This document shows positions 9,656 to 19,260 of a stretch of DNA of 64,000 nt, piece after piece. Source of the DNA: Oceaniovalibus sp. ACAM 378 (GTDB taxonomy: Bacteria; Pseudomonadota; Alphaproteobacteria; Rhodobacterales; Rhodobacteraceae). The position numbers and the translations under genes were made by a program. The notes under the pieces are model-generated. The model was not told the DNA's origin. It made no database searches and saw nothing but the letters and a program-made list of their open reading frames with translations. The DNA is taken from contig NZ_VSJK01000006.1 in assembly GCF_008085915.1 (NCBI RefSeq), positions 248,001 to 312,000 on the forward strand, in the 5' to 3' direction. The number at the start of each line of letters is the position of its first letter. The stretch's first letter is position 1.

Positions 9656-9759
9656 GCAAACGGTCATCGCCCTCGTATCGCTACAAAAGCGCCATGCGGT
9701 TCGCATTTGCATTCCGTGCGATTGGGTGGCCTGATCAGCATTCATTCCGGAGGTGTTTC

Positions 9760-10392
9760 ATGCTGCCTGTCGACCCTGTGGTCCTGCTGGCCTTTCTGCC
9801 TGCTTCGCTGGCGCTGAACCTCACGCCGGGGGCTGACATGATGTTCTGCCTTGGGCAGGGGCTGCGCGCTGGCTGGCGGCCTGCCGTGGCGGCGAGTGCT
9901 GGAATTGCGTTGGGTGGCATGGTGCATGTGGCGCTGGCCGGGCTGGGGCTGGGGGCCGTCGTCGCCGCCGCGCCATGGGTGTTCGAGGCGATCCGCTGGG
10001 TCGGCGTGCTTTATCTGTTGTGGCTTGCGGTCGCGACGCTGCGTGCGAAAACCCGGGCGGACGTGCCGGTGGTGCGGTCGCGGCGCGCGCTGCGGGACGG
10101 GCTGGTGGTGAACCTGAGTAACCCAAAGGTGATCCTGTTCGTCCTGGCCTTCGTGCCGCAGTTCGTCGATGTGACGCGCCCGGTGTTGGGGCAGTTCCTG
10201 TATCTGGGGGCGGTTCTCGCGCTGGGCGGTTTCGTGATTAATGCGATGGTCGGCATTTTCGCAGGCGGCGTGGCCCGGCGGCTGATGACTTCATCGGGGT
10301 CAGCGCATATTCTGACGCGTATAATGTCGTGGGTCAGCGCCGGGATCTTCGGCGCGCTGGCCCTGCGGCTGGCTGTGATGGAAAAGGGTTGA
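9760..10392 (+). CDS. LysE/RhtB family amino-acid exporter
   Basis: The ATG at 9760 follows a strong GGAGG at 9749-9753. The 210-residue protein has the LysE family N-terminal signature LALNLTPGADMMFCLGQGLRAG and about six hydrophobic segments, with LVVNLSNPKVILFVLAFVPQF in the middle. The family exports amino acids such as lysine, threonine or homoserine lactones across the inner membrane. The substrate cannot be told from the sequence. It is followed by moaB only 3 bp later, so the two are probably co-transcribed although no functional link is known. Confidence 0.92.
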   Translation: MLPVDPVVLLAFLPASLALNLTPGADMMFCLGQGLRAGWRPAVAASAGIALGGMVHVALAGLGLGAVVAAAPWVFEAIRWVGVLYLLWLAVATLRAKTRADVPVVRSRRALRDGLVVNLSNPKVILFVLAFVPQFVDVTRPVLGQFLYLGAVLALGGFVINAMVGIFAGGVARRLMTSSGSAHILTRIMSWVSAGIFGALALRLAVMEKG

Positions 10393-10395
10393 ACT

Positions 10396-10938
10396 ATGTC
10401 CACGATCGACGAATCGCGTGAATTCTTGCCGGTGCGTATCGCGGTTCTGACCGTCTCGGACAGCCGGACATCTGCCGATGATCGGTCAGGCGACACTCTG
10501 GTGGCCCGGATCGAGGCTGCGGGGCATCAACTTGCGGCGCGTGAAATTGTGCAGGATGACCGCGCCACCATTGCTGCCCGCCTGCGCGACTGGTGCGCCG
10601 ATCCGGCCATTGACGTTGTGATCAGCACGGGCGGCACCGGGCTGACCGGGCGGGATGTGACGGTCGAGGCGCATAGGGACGTGTATGAAAAGGAAATTGA
10701 CGCCTTTTCCACGGTCTTTACCATCGTCAGTATGAAGAAGATCGGCACCAGTGCGGTTCAAAGCCGCGCCTGTGGCGGGGTGGCTATGGGCACCTATCTG
10801 TTCGCGCTGCCCGGCAGTCCTGGCGCCTGCAAAGACGCCTGGGACGAGATCCTGTCGCTGCAACTCGATTATCGCCACCGGCCCTGCAATTTTGTCGAGA
10901 TCTTTCCCCGACTCGATGAGCACCGGCGGCGAAAATAA
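10396..10938 (+). CDS. moaB: Molybdenum cofactor biosynthesis protein B
   Basis: MoaB/MogA-type proteins bind molybdopterin and adenylate it on the way to molybdenum cofactor. The 180-residue protein has the MoCF-binding motif VISTGGTGLTGRDVTVEA at about residues 76-93 and the C-terminal ALPGSPGACKDAWDEIL. Length and motif order match MoaB. It starts 3 bp after the LysE gene. No other Mo-cofactor gene is in the window and no Moco riboswitch is visible upstream. Confidence 0.93.
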   Translation: MSTIDESREFLPVRIAVLTVSDSRTSADDRSGDTLVARIEAAGHQLAAREIVQDDRATIAARLRDWCADPAIDVVISTGGTGLTGRDVTVEAHRDVYEKEIDAFSTVFTIVSMKKIGTSAVQSRACGGVAMGTYLFALPGSPGACKDAWDEILSLQLDYRHRPCNFVEIFPRLDEHRRRK

Positions 10939-11175
10939 CCGGCGCGACGGATTTCCGGGCTTGGCCCTTCGGCCCGGTCTGCCGTTGATACGGGCCTGCG
11001 GTGCGGGGTTGAGCGGGGGCGTCGATCCGTTCTGAACCCGGGGGGCAGAGAACAGCAGCTCAGCGCCACACGGGTTCGCCGGGCAGGATGCCTGCCCATG
11101 CGATAACGTGTATTTGCCTTGGCGAAGTTCCGCTATGGCCCCATTCTGTATCGTGTTGATCGGGAAAGGACACTC

Positions 11176-12717
11176 ATGCGGTTCCTGCGGCGCTCTTTGG
11201 TCGGGCTGTTTCTGCTGGCGGCGACGCTGGGCCTGCTGGCCTTGGCGGGCAATGCGATGTTTCAGGCCTTTCAGGTGCGCAATGCCGACAAGGGAGCGCC
11301 CCGTCAGGCGCGTGAACGGGTGTTGGCGGTGAATGTCATCGCTTTTGCCCCCGAAACGGTCCTGCCGATCCTGTCCACCTTTGGCGAGCTGCGCAGCCGC
11401 CGCACGCTTGAGGTGCGGGCAAGTGCCGCGGGTGCGGTGATCGAATTGGGCGACGGTGTGCAGGATGGCGGTACGGTGACGGCGGGGCAGCTGCTGTTCC
11501 GAATCGACCCGACCGAGGCAATGACCGCTTTCGAGGTGGCGCAGACCGACCTGCAAGATGCCGAGGCCGAGTTGCGCGATGCCGAACGTTCGCGCAATCT
11601 GGCGCGCGAGGATGTGGAGTCAGCCCGCGCGCAGGCCGATCTGCGGGCCCGGGCATTGCAGCGCCAGCGCGATTTGGCCAGTCGTGGCGTGGGCACCGAG
11701 GCGGCGGTGGAAACCGCCGGACTGGCTGCGGCGGCGGCGGATCAGGCGGTCCTGTCGCGCCGTCAGGCCGAAGCGCAGGCGCAGGCGCGGCTGGATCAGG
11801 CGGCGACACAACTGTCGCGCCGCAAGATTGCCTTGGCCGAGGCGCAGCGCCGGGTCGACGACACCGAAGTGCGCGCCGAATTCGACGGCGTGCTGGGGGA
11901 GGTAACGGTGGTCAAGGGGCGGCTGGTGACCAGCAACGAAAAACTGGCGGCGCTGATCGACCCTGACGCGCTTGAAGTGGCGTTCCGTGTCTCGACGCCG
12001 CAATATGCCCGGCTGCTGGATGCGGACGGGCAGTTGACCGGGGCGGATCTCAGCGTATCGCTGGATGTGACGGGGTTCACCCTGACCACGCCCGGGCGGA
12101 TCAGCCGGGAAAGCGCCGCAGTCGGATCGGGGCAGACCGGGCGGCTGTTGTACGCCACCCTTGCCAGCACAAAAGGCTTCCGGCCCGGCGATTTTGCTAC
12201 GGTGGATGTGACCGAACCGCCGTTGGAGCAGGTCGCGCGCCTGCCCGCCGCCGCCGTGGATTCGGCCCAGACGATCCTGCTGGTCGGCGCGGATGACCGG
12301 CTTGAGGTGGCGGCGGTCGAACTGCTGCGCCGGCAGGGCGATGACGTGCTCGTGCGCGCGACCGATGCGTCCGGCAGGCTGGCCGGGCGCGAGGTGGTTG
12401 CCGAACGCTCGCCGCTTCTGGGGGCGGGGATCAAGGTGCGGCCGATACGCCCTGTCATCGGCGATGGCACAGAAGATGAGACCGGGGATGACGGCGGCGA
12501 TGACACTGGCAATGATGGCGGCGATGAAACCGGGATCGCGCCCACCGCCCCCGCGATGATGGAACTAAGCGAAGAGCGGCGCGCGAAACTTATCGCATTC
12601 GTTGAGGGCAATCAGCGCATGCCATCCGAGGCGCGCGAGCGGGTTCTGGCACAGCTCAAGGAGACCAGCGTGCCCGCACAGACGGTCGAGCGGCTGGAAT
12701 CGCGGATGGGGGGCTAG
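11176..12717 (+). CDS. RND efflux pump periplasmic adaptor (membrane fusion protein)
   Basis: The ATG at 11176 has an AAAGGA site. The 513-residue protein has an N-terminal membrane anchor (residues 8-28), a lipoyl/barrel-sandwich half (ASAAGAVIELGDGVQDGGTVTAGQLL), a long coiled-coil hairpin (about residues 120-230, rich in Ala, Glu, Gln and Arg) and a beta-barrel part, the usual adaptor order. It links the inner-membrane pump to an outer-membrane channel. Unusual is the C-terminus: an Asp/Gly/Thr-rich acidic tract (about residues 432-455) followed by a helical tail of about 50 residues not typical of the family. The pump gene starts 3 bp downstream. Confidence 0.9.
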   Translation: MRFLRRSLVGLFLLAATLGLLALAGNAMFQAFQVRNADKGAPRQARERVLAVNVIAFAPETVLPILSTFGELRSRRTLEVRASAAGAVIELGDGVQDGGTVTAGQLLFRIDPTEAMTAFEVAQTDLQDAEAELRDAERSRNLAREDVESARAQADLRARALQRQRDLASRGVGTEAAVETAGLAAAAADQAVLSRRQAEAQAQARLDQAATQLSRRKIALAEAQRRVDDTEVRAEFDGVLGEVTVVKGRLVTSNEKLAALIDPDALEVAFRVSTPQYARLLDADGQLTGADLSVSLDVTGFTLTTPGRISRESAAVGSGQTGRLLYATLASTKGFRPGDFATVDVTEPPLEQVARLPAAAVDSAQTILLVGADDRLEVAAVELLRRQGDDVLVRATDASGRLAGREVVAERSPLLGAGIKVRPIRPVIGDGTEDETGDDGGDDTGNDGGDETGIAPTAPAMMELSEERRAKLIAFVEGNQRMPSEARERVLAQLKETSVPAQTVERLESRMGG

Positions 12718-12720
12718 GTC

Positions 12721-15700
12721 ATGGCGCATCGGCAGATTCCAGCGGTGACGGGCATTCTTGCCTATTTCGCCCGGCATCGCACGGCGGCAAACCTGCTTTT
12801 GGTAGTGATGATCGCGCTGGGCGTGGCCGCAGCACCCCGGATGCGCGCACAGTTCTTTCCCGATGTGGTTATCGACAACGTCAGCGTTTCTGTCCGCTGG
12901 GACGGGGCGGGCGCCGAAGACATCGACTCCGCCATCGTGCAGGTGCTCGAGCCGACCCTGCTGGCCGTCGAGGGCGTGGAAAGCAGCAGCGCAACCTCGT
13001 CCGAGGGGCGCGGGCGGATCAGTCTGGATTTCGAACCGGGATGGGATATGGCGCGCGCAGCCGACGATGTTCAGTCGGCGGTGGATTCGGTATCGACCCT
13101 GCCCGTGGATGCCGAAGACCCCGAGGTGCGCCGCGGCGCCTGGCGTGACCGGGTGACCGACGTGGTGATTCATGGCCCTGTCGGGGTCGATCAACTGGGC
13201 CGGTTCGCCGATGAATTCACCGCCCGTCTGTTTCAGGAGGGCGTCACCCGGGTGACGATTCAGGGCGTTGCAGCGCCCGAAACCGTGATCGAGGTGCCGT
13301 CAATCGCGCTGATCCGCAACAATGTCACCATGCGGGAAATCGCGGCCGCCATCGCACAACAGGCCGCCGCCAACCCGGCTGGCGATGTGGCCGGCAGCGC
13401 GCGTATCCGCACCGGGGTGGAACGGCGCAGCGCCGATCAGATCGGTGAAATCGTGCTGCGCAGCAACCCCGATGGCTCCAAACTGCTGATCTCTGATGTG
13501 GCCAGTCTGCACACCGAAGGCGTGGATCGCAACCGCGCCTATTTCGTCGGACCCAACAGCGCGATTTCGATCCGTGTCGATCGGACCGACCGGGGCGATG
13601 CCATCGGGATACAGCGCCAGGTCGAAGAGGTCGCGGCAGAGATGCAACTGGGCCTGCCCCGGGGTGTCAGGGTCGATCTTATACGCACCCGGGCCGAGGC
13701 GATCACCGGGCGGCTGAATATCCTTCTGGCGAACGGGCTGATGGGGATGGGTTTTGTCGTGCTGCTATTGTTCCTGTTCCTGAACGCGCGCACGGCGTTC
13801 TGGGTGGCGGCGGGCATTCCGGTTGCGATGACGGCGGCCATCGCACTGATGTATGCCGCCGGTCTGACGCTGAACATGATATCGCTGTTTGCGCTGATCA
13901 TCACGCTCGGGATCGTGGTGGATGACGCCATCGTGGTGGGCGAACACGCGGATTTCCGGGTGCGCCGCTTGGGCGAAGCCCCGATGGATGCGGCGATCAA
14001 TGCGGCGACGCGGATGTTTCCGGCGGTGTTTTCTGCGACGCTGACCACGATTATCGCATTTGTCGGCCTGATTGCTGTGGGCGGGCGTTTCGGCAATCTG
14101 ATCGCCGATATTCCGTTTACCGTCATCGTCGTTCTGATCGCGTCCTTGGCCGAGTGTTTCCTGATCCTGCCGAACCATATGGCCCATGCCATGGCCCATT
14201 CCGCCAAGGAACACTGGTACGACTGGCCGTCGCGCACCGTGAACAAGGGGTTCGTCTGGTTCCGCCGGGTGATCTTTCGCCGGATGATGGCCGGGGTGAT
14301 CTGGCTGCGCTATCCGGTTCTTGCGGGCACCGTTCTGATTCTGGCGTCACAGGTTGCCTTGTTCGTCCGGGGCGATGTGACGTGGCGGTTCTTTTCCAGT
14401 CCCGAGCAGGGGTCGGTCAGCGGTAATTTCGCCATGGCTCCGGGTGCGACGCGCAGTGACACCATTGATATGATGCGCGTTCTGCAACAGGCGGTCGCCG
14501 ATCTGGGCGCGAAATACGAGGTCGAGTTCGGCGTGAACCCTGTTGCCTTTGCCATGGCCGAAATCGGCGGCTCGACCGGGCGCGGGTTGTCGGGTGTCGA
14601 GAATAAAGACACCGACCTGCTGGGCTCCATCGCGATCGAGCTGATCGACGCCGATCTGCGGCCCTATTCCAGCTTTCGTTTCGTCGGTGAATTGCAGGAC
14701 GCAGTGCCCGCACACCCGCTGCTGGAAACCCTGTCGTTCCGCTCTTGGGGCTCTGGCCCCGGCGGTGATGCGTTGGAAGTGGAGATTTTCGGAGCCAGCG
14801 CCGAGGTGCTGAAATTCGCCGCCGAAGCGCTGAAGACCGCCTTGGCGCAGTTCCCCGAGGTTTCGGCGCTGGAAGATACGCTGGCCTATGACAAGGAAGA
14901 ATTAATTCTCGATCTGACCGCACAGGGGCAGGCGCTGGGCATTTCCATCGATGATCTGGGCCGTACCCTGCGCGACCGTCTGAACGGAATCGAGGCGGCG
15001 ACCTATCCCGATGGCCCCCGCTCGGCCAGCATCACCGTGGCCCTGCCGAAGGACGAACTGACAGCGGATTTCATGGACCGCACGCAGATCCGCACGGGAG
15101 CGGGCGATTATGTCAGTCTGGCTGACATCGTGACAGTTCAGCGGCGCGCCGGGTTTTCGACAGTCAAACGCGAAAACGGGCTGCGGCTGGTGTCGGTCAA
15201 CGGTGACATTTCCGATGACGATCCGGCGCGCGCGGCTGCCATTCAACTGGCGCTGAAGGACAGAATTTTGCCAAAGCTCGAAGAAGATTTCGGCGTTACC
15301 ACAAAACTGGCGGGTCTGGCCGAACAGGAAAATGCGTTCCTGACCGATGCGGCGGTCGGGTTCGGGCTGTGTCTGCTGGGGATATTCCTGACGCTGGCCT
15401 GGATATTCTCCAGCTGGACACGCCCGCTTGTGGTGATGGCGATTATCCCGTTCGGGTTGGTCGGCACGATTTACGGCCACGCCCTGTGGGATGTGCCGCT
15501 GACGATGTTTTCGGTCGTCGGGATCATCGGCATGACCGGGATCATCATCAACGATTCCATCGTTCTGGTCGGCACGATTGATGAATACGCAGCTGAACGG
15601 GGGCTGATCCCGGCGATCATCGACGGCACAGCCGACCGGTTGCGCCCGGTATTCCTGACCACTGCGACAACGGTTCTTGGGCTGGCGCCACTGCTCTATG

Positions 15701-16110
15701 AAAGCTCGGCGCAGGCGCAGTTTCTGAAACCCACCGTGGTCACTCTGGTCTACGGATTGGGGTTCGGGTTCGTTCTGGTGCTGCTGGTGGTTCCCGCGCT
15801 TTTGGCGATGCAACAGGACGTGGCGCGCCAAATGGCTGCTCTGCGCCGGGCGGTGGCATTCCGGCGCGGAGCGCGGGGCGTCGGATTTGGCGTTGGCCTT
15901 GCTGTGGTGCTGATGCTCGGATGGGGCGCGGCGACGCTGGGATCGGTGATCGTCAGCGGTGGCTGGCCCGCACCGCTGGCCGGGTTGTTGCCGGGAGCGT
16001 CGGTGACGATGGCGCTGGGCGTATTCCTTGCCGGGGTCGCCGCAGTCTGTCTGGCCGTATATGTGGTGGGCGCGCTGACGGTCGGGATGCGGCGCGGCGT
16101 CAGGTCTTAA
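12721..16110 (+). CDS. RND efflux transporter (AcrB-type, HAE1-like)
   Basis: The 1129-residue inner-membrane pump has the two RND halves: TM1 near residue 20, the porter domains, TM2-TM6 near residues 335-485 including the proton-relay Asp pair in LGIVVDDAIVVGEHAD, and a second set near residues 870-1020. It uses the proton gradient to expel drugs, lipids or other amphiphiles through a tripartite complex. It is about 80-90 residues longer than AcrB because of extra C-terminal hydrophobic segments after residue 1040. It follows its adaptor gene by 3 bp. No outer-membrane channel gene is adjacent. Its stop overlaps the convergent DsbD-like gene by 4 bp. Confidence 0.95.
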   Translation: MAHRQIPAVTGILAYFARHRTAANLLLVVMIALGVAAAPRMRAQFFPDVVIDNVSVSVRWDGAGAEDIDSAIVQVLEPTLLAVEGVESSSATSSEGRGRISLDFEPGWDMARAADDVQSAVDSVSTLPVDAEDPEVRRGAWRDRVTDVVIHGPVGVDQLGRFADEFTARLFQEGVTRVTIQGVAAPETVIEVPSIALIRNNVTMREIAAAIAQQAAANPAGDVAGSARIRTGVERRSADQIGEIVLRSNPDGSKLLISDVASLHTEGVDRNRAYFVGPNSAISIRVDRTDRGDAIGIQRQVEEVAAEMQLGLPRGVRVDLIRTRAEAITGRLNILLANGLMGMGFVVLLLFLFLNARTAFWVAAGIPVAMTAAIALMYAAGLTLNMISLFALIITLGIVVDDAIVVGEHADFRVRRLGEAPMDAAINAATRMFPAVFSATLTTIIAFVGLIAVGGRFGNLIADIPFTVIVVLIASLAECFLILPNHMAHAMAHSAKEHWYDWPSRTVNKGFVWFRRVIFRRMMAGVIWLRYPVLAGTVLILASQVALFVRGDVTWRFFSSPEQGSVSGNFAMAPGATRSDTIDMMRVLQQAVADLGAKYEVEFGVNPVAFAMAEIGGSTGRGLSGVENKDTDLLGSIAIELIDADLRPYSSFRFVGELQDAVPAHPLLETLSFRSWGSGPGGDALEVEIFGASAEVLKFAAEALKTALAQFPEVSALEDTLAYDKEELILDLTAQGQALGISIDDLGRTLRDRLNGIEAATYPDGPRSASITVALPKDELTADFMDRTQIRTGAGDYVSLADIVTVQRRAGFSTVKRENGLRLVSVNGDISDDDPARAAAIQLALKDRILPKLEEDFGVTTKLAGLAEQENAFLTDAAVGFGLCLLGIFLTLAWIFSSWTRPLVVMAIIPFGLVGTIYGHALWDVPLTMFSVVGIIGMTGIIINDSIVLVGTIDEYAAERGLIPAIIDGTADRLRPVFLTTATTVLGLAPLLYESSAQAQFLKPTVVTLVYGLGFGFVLVLLVVPALLAMQQDVARQMAALRRAVAFRRGARGVGFGVGLAVVLMLGWGAATLGSVIVSGGWPAPLAGLLPGASVTMALGVFLAGVAAVCLAVYVVGALTVGMRRGVRS

Positions 16111-16913
16111 CCGCAGCCCTGAATATCGACGGCCCCATTGCGCCCCAGAACGGTGATCCGCAGCTTGGAGCGGTCGAAGGCAACTGCACCCTGCGACAAA
16201 ACATCGGCGCTGGCGGTCAATGTTCCGCCCGCCCGGTGCGCAATCGCCGGGGAAACCCAGACATCGGTGCCGGGCAGTTCGAACACGGCGTATTCATTGC
16301 CGCCCAGCGTTGGCATGGGGATCGACGCCGTGATCGTTATTCCGCGTTGCGCCGGGTTGACCGAACAGCTCACCTGGCCCACCTGCGCCTCGGCCCGGGT
16401 CATCGGCCGGTCGGCCAGTGCGGCGCGGATCCGGGCATCGCGGTGCGCCGCTCCGGGCGACGATTCTGGCGGCAATTTCGCCGACAGCGGCGCGGAAATG
16501 GGCACACAGATATCCTGACAAACCCCAATATCTATAGCACCGTCCAAAATGATTTCGCGGGACGGATCACGCGGGCGAAGCTCCATCGGGATCACAACCT
16601 GCGTCTTGTATCCGATCGCATTCAACCCGTTCTGGACGAACACTTCGGGCACCGGCCAATGCAGCGTGACACCGGCCAGATTGTCAGAGCCGCGCCAATC
16701 GAAATATGCCGGAATTCCTGCATCGCCAGGGGCGCGCCAATAGGTTTTCCATCCCGGTGCCAGTTGCACCCGCAAAGCGGCCATGTGGGTGCCGTTGTCG
16801 GTGCGCCAGCCCGGCAGGATATCGATGACCGCCATGTCGCCCACGTCCTGCGCGGTGGCGGGAAGCGTAAAGGTTACGGCAAGGGCAAGGGAAAGCAGTG
16901 TGGTTTTCATCAC
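16107..16913 (-). CDS. DsbD N-terminal domain-like periplasmic protein
   Basis: The 268-residue protein has a signal peptide (MMKTTLLSLALAVTFTLPATAQ) and a single domain like the N-terminal module of the thiol:disulfide interchange protein DsbD, including YWRAPGDAGIPAYFDW and the redox-type segment GVCQDICVP with its cysteine pair. Two further cysteines lie near residue 184 and the C-terminus. It lacks the DsbD membrane core and thioredoxin domain, so it probably takes electrons from a separate CcdA/ScsB-like protein. The stop overlaps the RND pump stop tail to tail. A role in cytochrome maturation or metal stress is possible but not shown. Confidence 0.8.
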   Translation of the reverse strand: MMKTTLLSLALAVTFTLPATAQDVGDMAVIDILPGWRTDNGTHMAALRVQLAPGWKTYWRAPGDAGIPAYFDWRGSDNLAGVTLHWPVPEVFVQNGLNAIGYKTQVVIPMELRPRDPSREIILDGAIDIGVCQDICVPISAPLSAKLPPESSPGAAHRDARIRAALADRPMTRAEAQVGQVSCSVNPAQRGITITASIPMPTLGGNEYAVFELPGTDVWVSPAIAHRAGGTLTASADVLSQGAVAFDRSKLRITVLGRNGAVDIQGCG

Positions 16914-17020
16914 ATGACCCTAGCCAACGGGGCCGCGATTGGAAATCACATTGCGGCGATATTCGCGTGTACGCCTTTGGTCACCTTGCACATGCCGCCC
17001 CTCTGGGCCACGTTCATTGC

Positions 17021-17596
17021 ATGAGCAGGGCACACAACACTGACGATTTGACCGGCAAACTGCTGATCGCGATGCCCGGCATGGGCGATCCGCGTTTTGA
17101 ACGGTCGGTGATATTTATTTGCGACCATAGCCCCGACAGCACGATGGGGTTGATCGTCAACAAACCGCTGCCCGATGTCGCCTTTGCGACCCTGCTTGAC
17201 CACCTGTCGATCCGCGCCGATGACCGGACACCGCCGATGCCGGTGCATTTCGGAGGGCCGGTCGAATCGGGGCGCGGGTTCGTGCTGCATTCCGCCGAAT
17301 ACACCGGCGATGACACGACGCTGAAGATCGGCACAGACTTCGCGATGACCGATACGCGCGATATCCTCGATGATCTGGCGGTGGGCAAGGGGCCGGCGCG
17401 GGCGATCATGGCACTGGGCTATGCGGGTTGGGGCCGGGGACAGCTGACCTCCGAGATCGGCGCAAACGGCTGGCTGACCTGCGAGGCGGATGCCGATGTG
17501 GTGTTTGCGCCGGGGAACGAAGGCAAATGGGGCGCTGCGCTTGCCTTGCTGGGGATCGACCCGTTGACCCTGTCGACCACTGCCGGGCGGGCCTGA
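17021..17596 (+). CDS. YqgE/AlgH family protein
   Basis: The 191-residue protein starts at the ATG at 17021, matching the family N-terminus (LTGKLLIAMPGMGDPRFERSV). It has the conserved segments GLIVNKPL, HFGGPV and LGYAGWGRGQLTSEI. The structure of the family is known but its biochemical role is not. In Pseudomonas a member (AlgH) affects alginate regulation. Divergent from the DsbD-like gene with a 107-bp gap. The in-frame extension upstream to 16898 is rejected because it overlaps the divergent gene and lacks family similarity. Confidence 0.93.
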   Translation: MSRAHNTDDLTGKLLIAMPGMGDPRFERSVIFICDHSPDSTMGLIVNKPLPDVAFATLLDHLSIRADDRTPPMPVHFGGPVESGRGFVLHSAEYTGDDTTLKIGTDFAMTDTRDILDDLAVGKGPARAIMALGYAGWGRGQLTSEIGANGWLTCEADADVVFAPGNEGKWGAALALLGIDPLTLSTTAGRA

Positions 17597-17681
17597 TCGC
17601 CGGGGCGACGTCGCTTTAAGCGACCGGCGCTTGCGGCATCGGGGCGGTCATGCGACGCTGTAATCCACCTTTGGAGGCAGG

Positions 17682-19040
17682 ATGGACCCCGGCTTAGAGT
17701 CGCTGATCGGGCATGTTCAGACGCTGTGGATGCAGCTGGTGGCGCAGGCGTCGAGCCTTACGTTGCCATCGCGCCTGTACCAATTCGAGATCATTCTGGG
17801 ATGTATCGCACTCGCCTGGCTGATGGCCCGCGTGACAGGCGAACGGATGCGCGAATGGATGCGCGGGCTTGAGGGTTGGCCCAAGTGGCGGCTGCGCGTG
17901 TTGCTGACCGTCAACCGCCGCCTGCATCTTATCTGGTTCATTCTGCTGATCTGGGGCGCGACCTGGATCATGCGAAGCATCCACATCTTTCCCTCACGGT
18001 CGTTCCTTCTGGCGCTTGCGGGCAGCATCGCCACCGCATGGCTGCTGGTGGTGTTCGCAACGCGGCTGGTGCGCAACTCGGCGCTGCGCTGGGTCGTGCG
18101 CTGGGGGCTGTGGATCTATGTCACGCTCTATTATCTCGGGTTGGTGGATGAAATCAGCGGATTTCTTGACAGTGTGGCATTGCAGCTTGGCAATTTCCGT
18201 CTGTCGCTGCTGACGCTGATTCATGCGCTGGTTGTCACCGCAATCCTGTTCACCGGCGCGCGGCTGGTCACGCAGGTGACAGCGTCGCAGATCCGCACGA
18301 ACGAAAGTATCAGCCCGTCGATGCGGGTGCTTTCGGTCAAGCTGTTGCAGATATTCCTGTATGGCGCGGCGTTCTTTCTGGGGCTCAAGGCGGTCGGGTT
18401 CGATCTGACCGGGCTGGCGGTGCTGTCGGGGGCGATCGGTGTCGGGCTGGGCTTTGGGTTGCAAAAGGTGGTCAGCAATCTGGTGTCGGGGATGATCATC
18501 CTGCTCGACAAGTCGATCAAGCCGGGCGACGTGATTTCGCTGGGTGAAACCTTTGGCTGGATCAACGCTCTGGGTGCGCGATATGTCAGCGTGGTCACCC
18601 GCGACGGCAAGGAATATCTGATCCCGAACGAGGATCTGATCACCGGGCAGGTGGTCAACTGGTCGCATTCCGATAATTTCGTGCGACTCGATATATTTTT
18701 CGGCACGGCCTATCGCGACGATCCGCATCTGGTGCGAAAAACCGCCATTGCCGCCGCGAAAAGCGTGTCGCGCGTTCTGACGACCACAGAGCCGGTCTGC
18801 CACATCGTCGGTTTCGGCGACAGTTCAGTGGATTACATCCTGCGATTCTGGATCTCGGACCCGACGCAGGGCCTGACCAACATTCGCGGCAATGTCTTTC
18901 TGGCGTTATGGGATGCGTTCCGGGCCGAGGGCATATCGATTCCGTTCCCACAGCGCGAAGTGCGGATGTTGAAGGATGGCGAAGAGCCCGATGAGGCCAC
19001 CGTCGATCAGGGCTTTCTTAACAAAGCCGCACCCGACTGA
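17682..19040 (+). CDS. Mechanosensitive ion channel, MscS family
   Basis: A GGAGG just upstream supports the start. The 452-residue protein has about five N-terminal hydrophobic segments (residues 30-215), then the MscS pore helix and beta domain: LSGAIGVGLGFGLQKVVSNLVSG (about residues 247-269) and ILLDKSIKPGDVISLGETFGWI. It opens under membrane tension to release solutes on osmotic downshock. It is longer than E. coli MscS (286 residues), placing it with the larger YbdG/YnaI-like members. It stands alone between yqgE and tamA. Confidence 0.93.
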   Translation: MDPGLESLIGHVQTLWMQLVAQASSLTLPSRLYQFEIILGCIALAWLMARVTGERMREWMRGLEGWPKWRLRVLLTVNRRLHLIWFILLIWGATWIMRSIHIFPSRSFLLALAGSIATAWLLVVFATRLVRNSALRWVVRWGLWIYVTLYYLGLVDEISGFLDSVALQLGNFRLSLLTLIHALVVTAILFTGARLVTQVTASQIRTNESISPSMRVLSVKLLQIFLYGAAFFLGLKAVGFDLTGLAVLSGAIGVGLGFGLQKVVSNLVSGMIILLDKSIKPGDVISLGETFGWINALGARYVSVVTRDGKEYLIPNEDLITGQVVNWSHSDNFVRLDIFFGTAYRDDPHLVRKTAIAAAKSVSRVLTTTEPVCHIVGFGDSSVDYILRFWISDPTQGLTNIRGNVFLALWDAFRAEGISIPFPQREVRMLKDGEEPDEATVDQGFLNKAAPD

Positions 19041-19260
19041 TCGCGCGGTGTTTCTGAGCACACATAAGGGTTCACACCATCATCCGGCCATTCAATTGCG
19101 TGACAAGCGCGACATACCGCCTAGGTTGCAAATATTAGCGTTTCGTACAGTGAACTTTCGGTGAACTTTCGCGAATTCCGGGCGTTTGTGGTGTACTGCA
19201 ACGCTGGCGTTGCGTTGTATTGCAAGATACATTGGCGATAAAAGTTTGGGGGTCGGCAGC

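Noticed and set aside
17609-17623. GTCGCTT/AAGCGAC short palindrome before mscS
   Set aside because: Seven-bp arms in GC-rich DNA are common by chance, and no T run or known operator match supports it.
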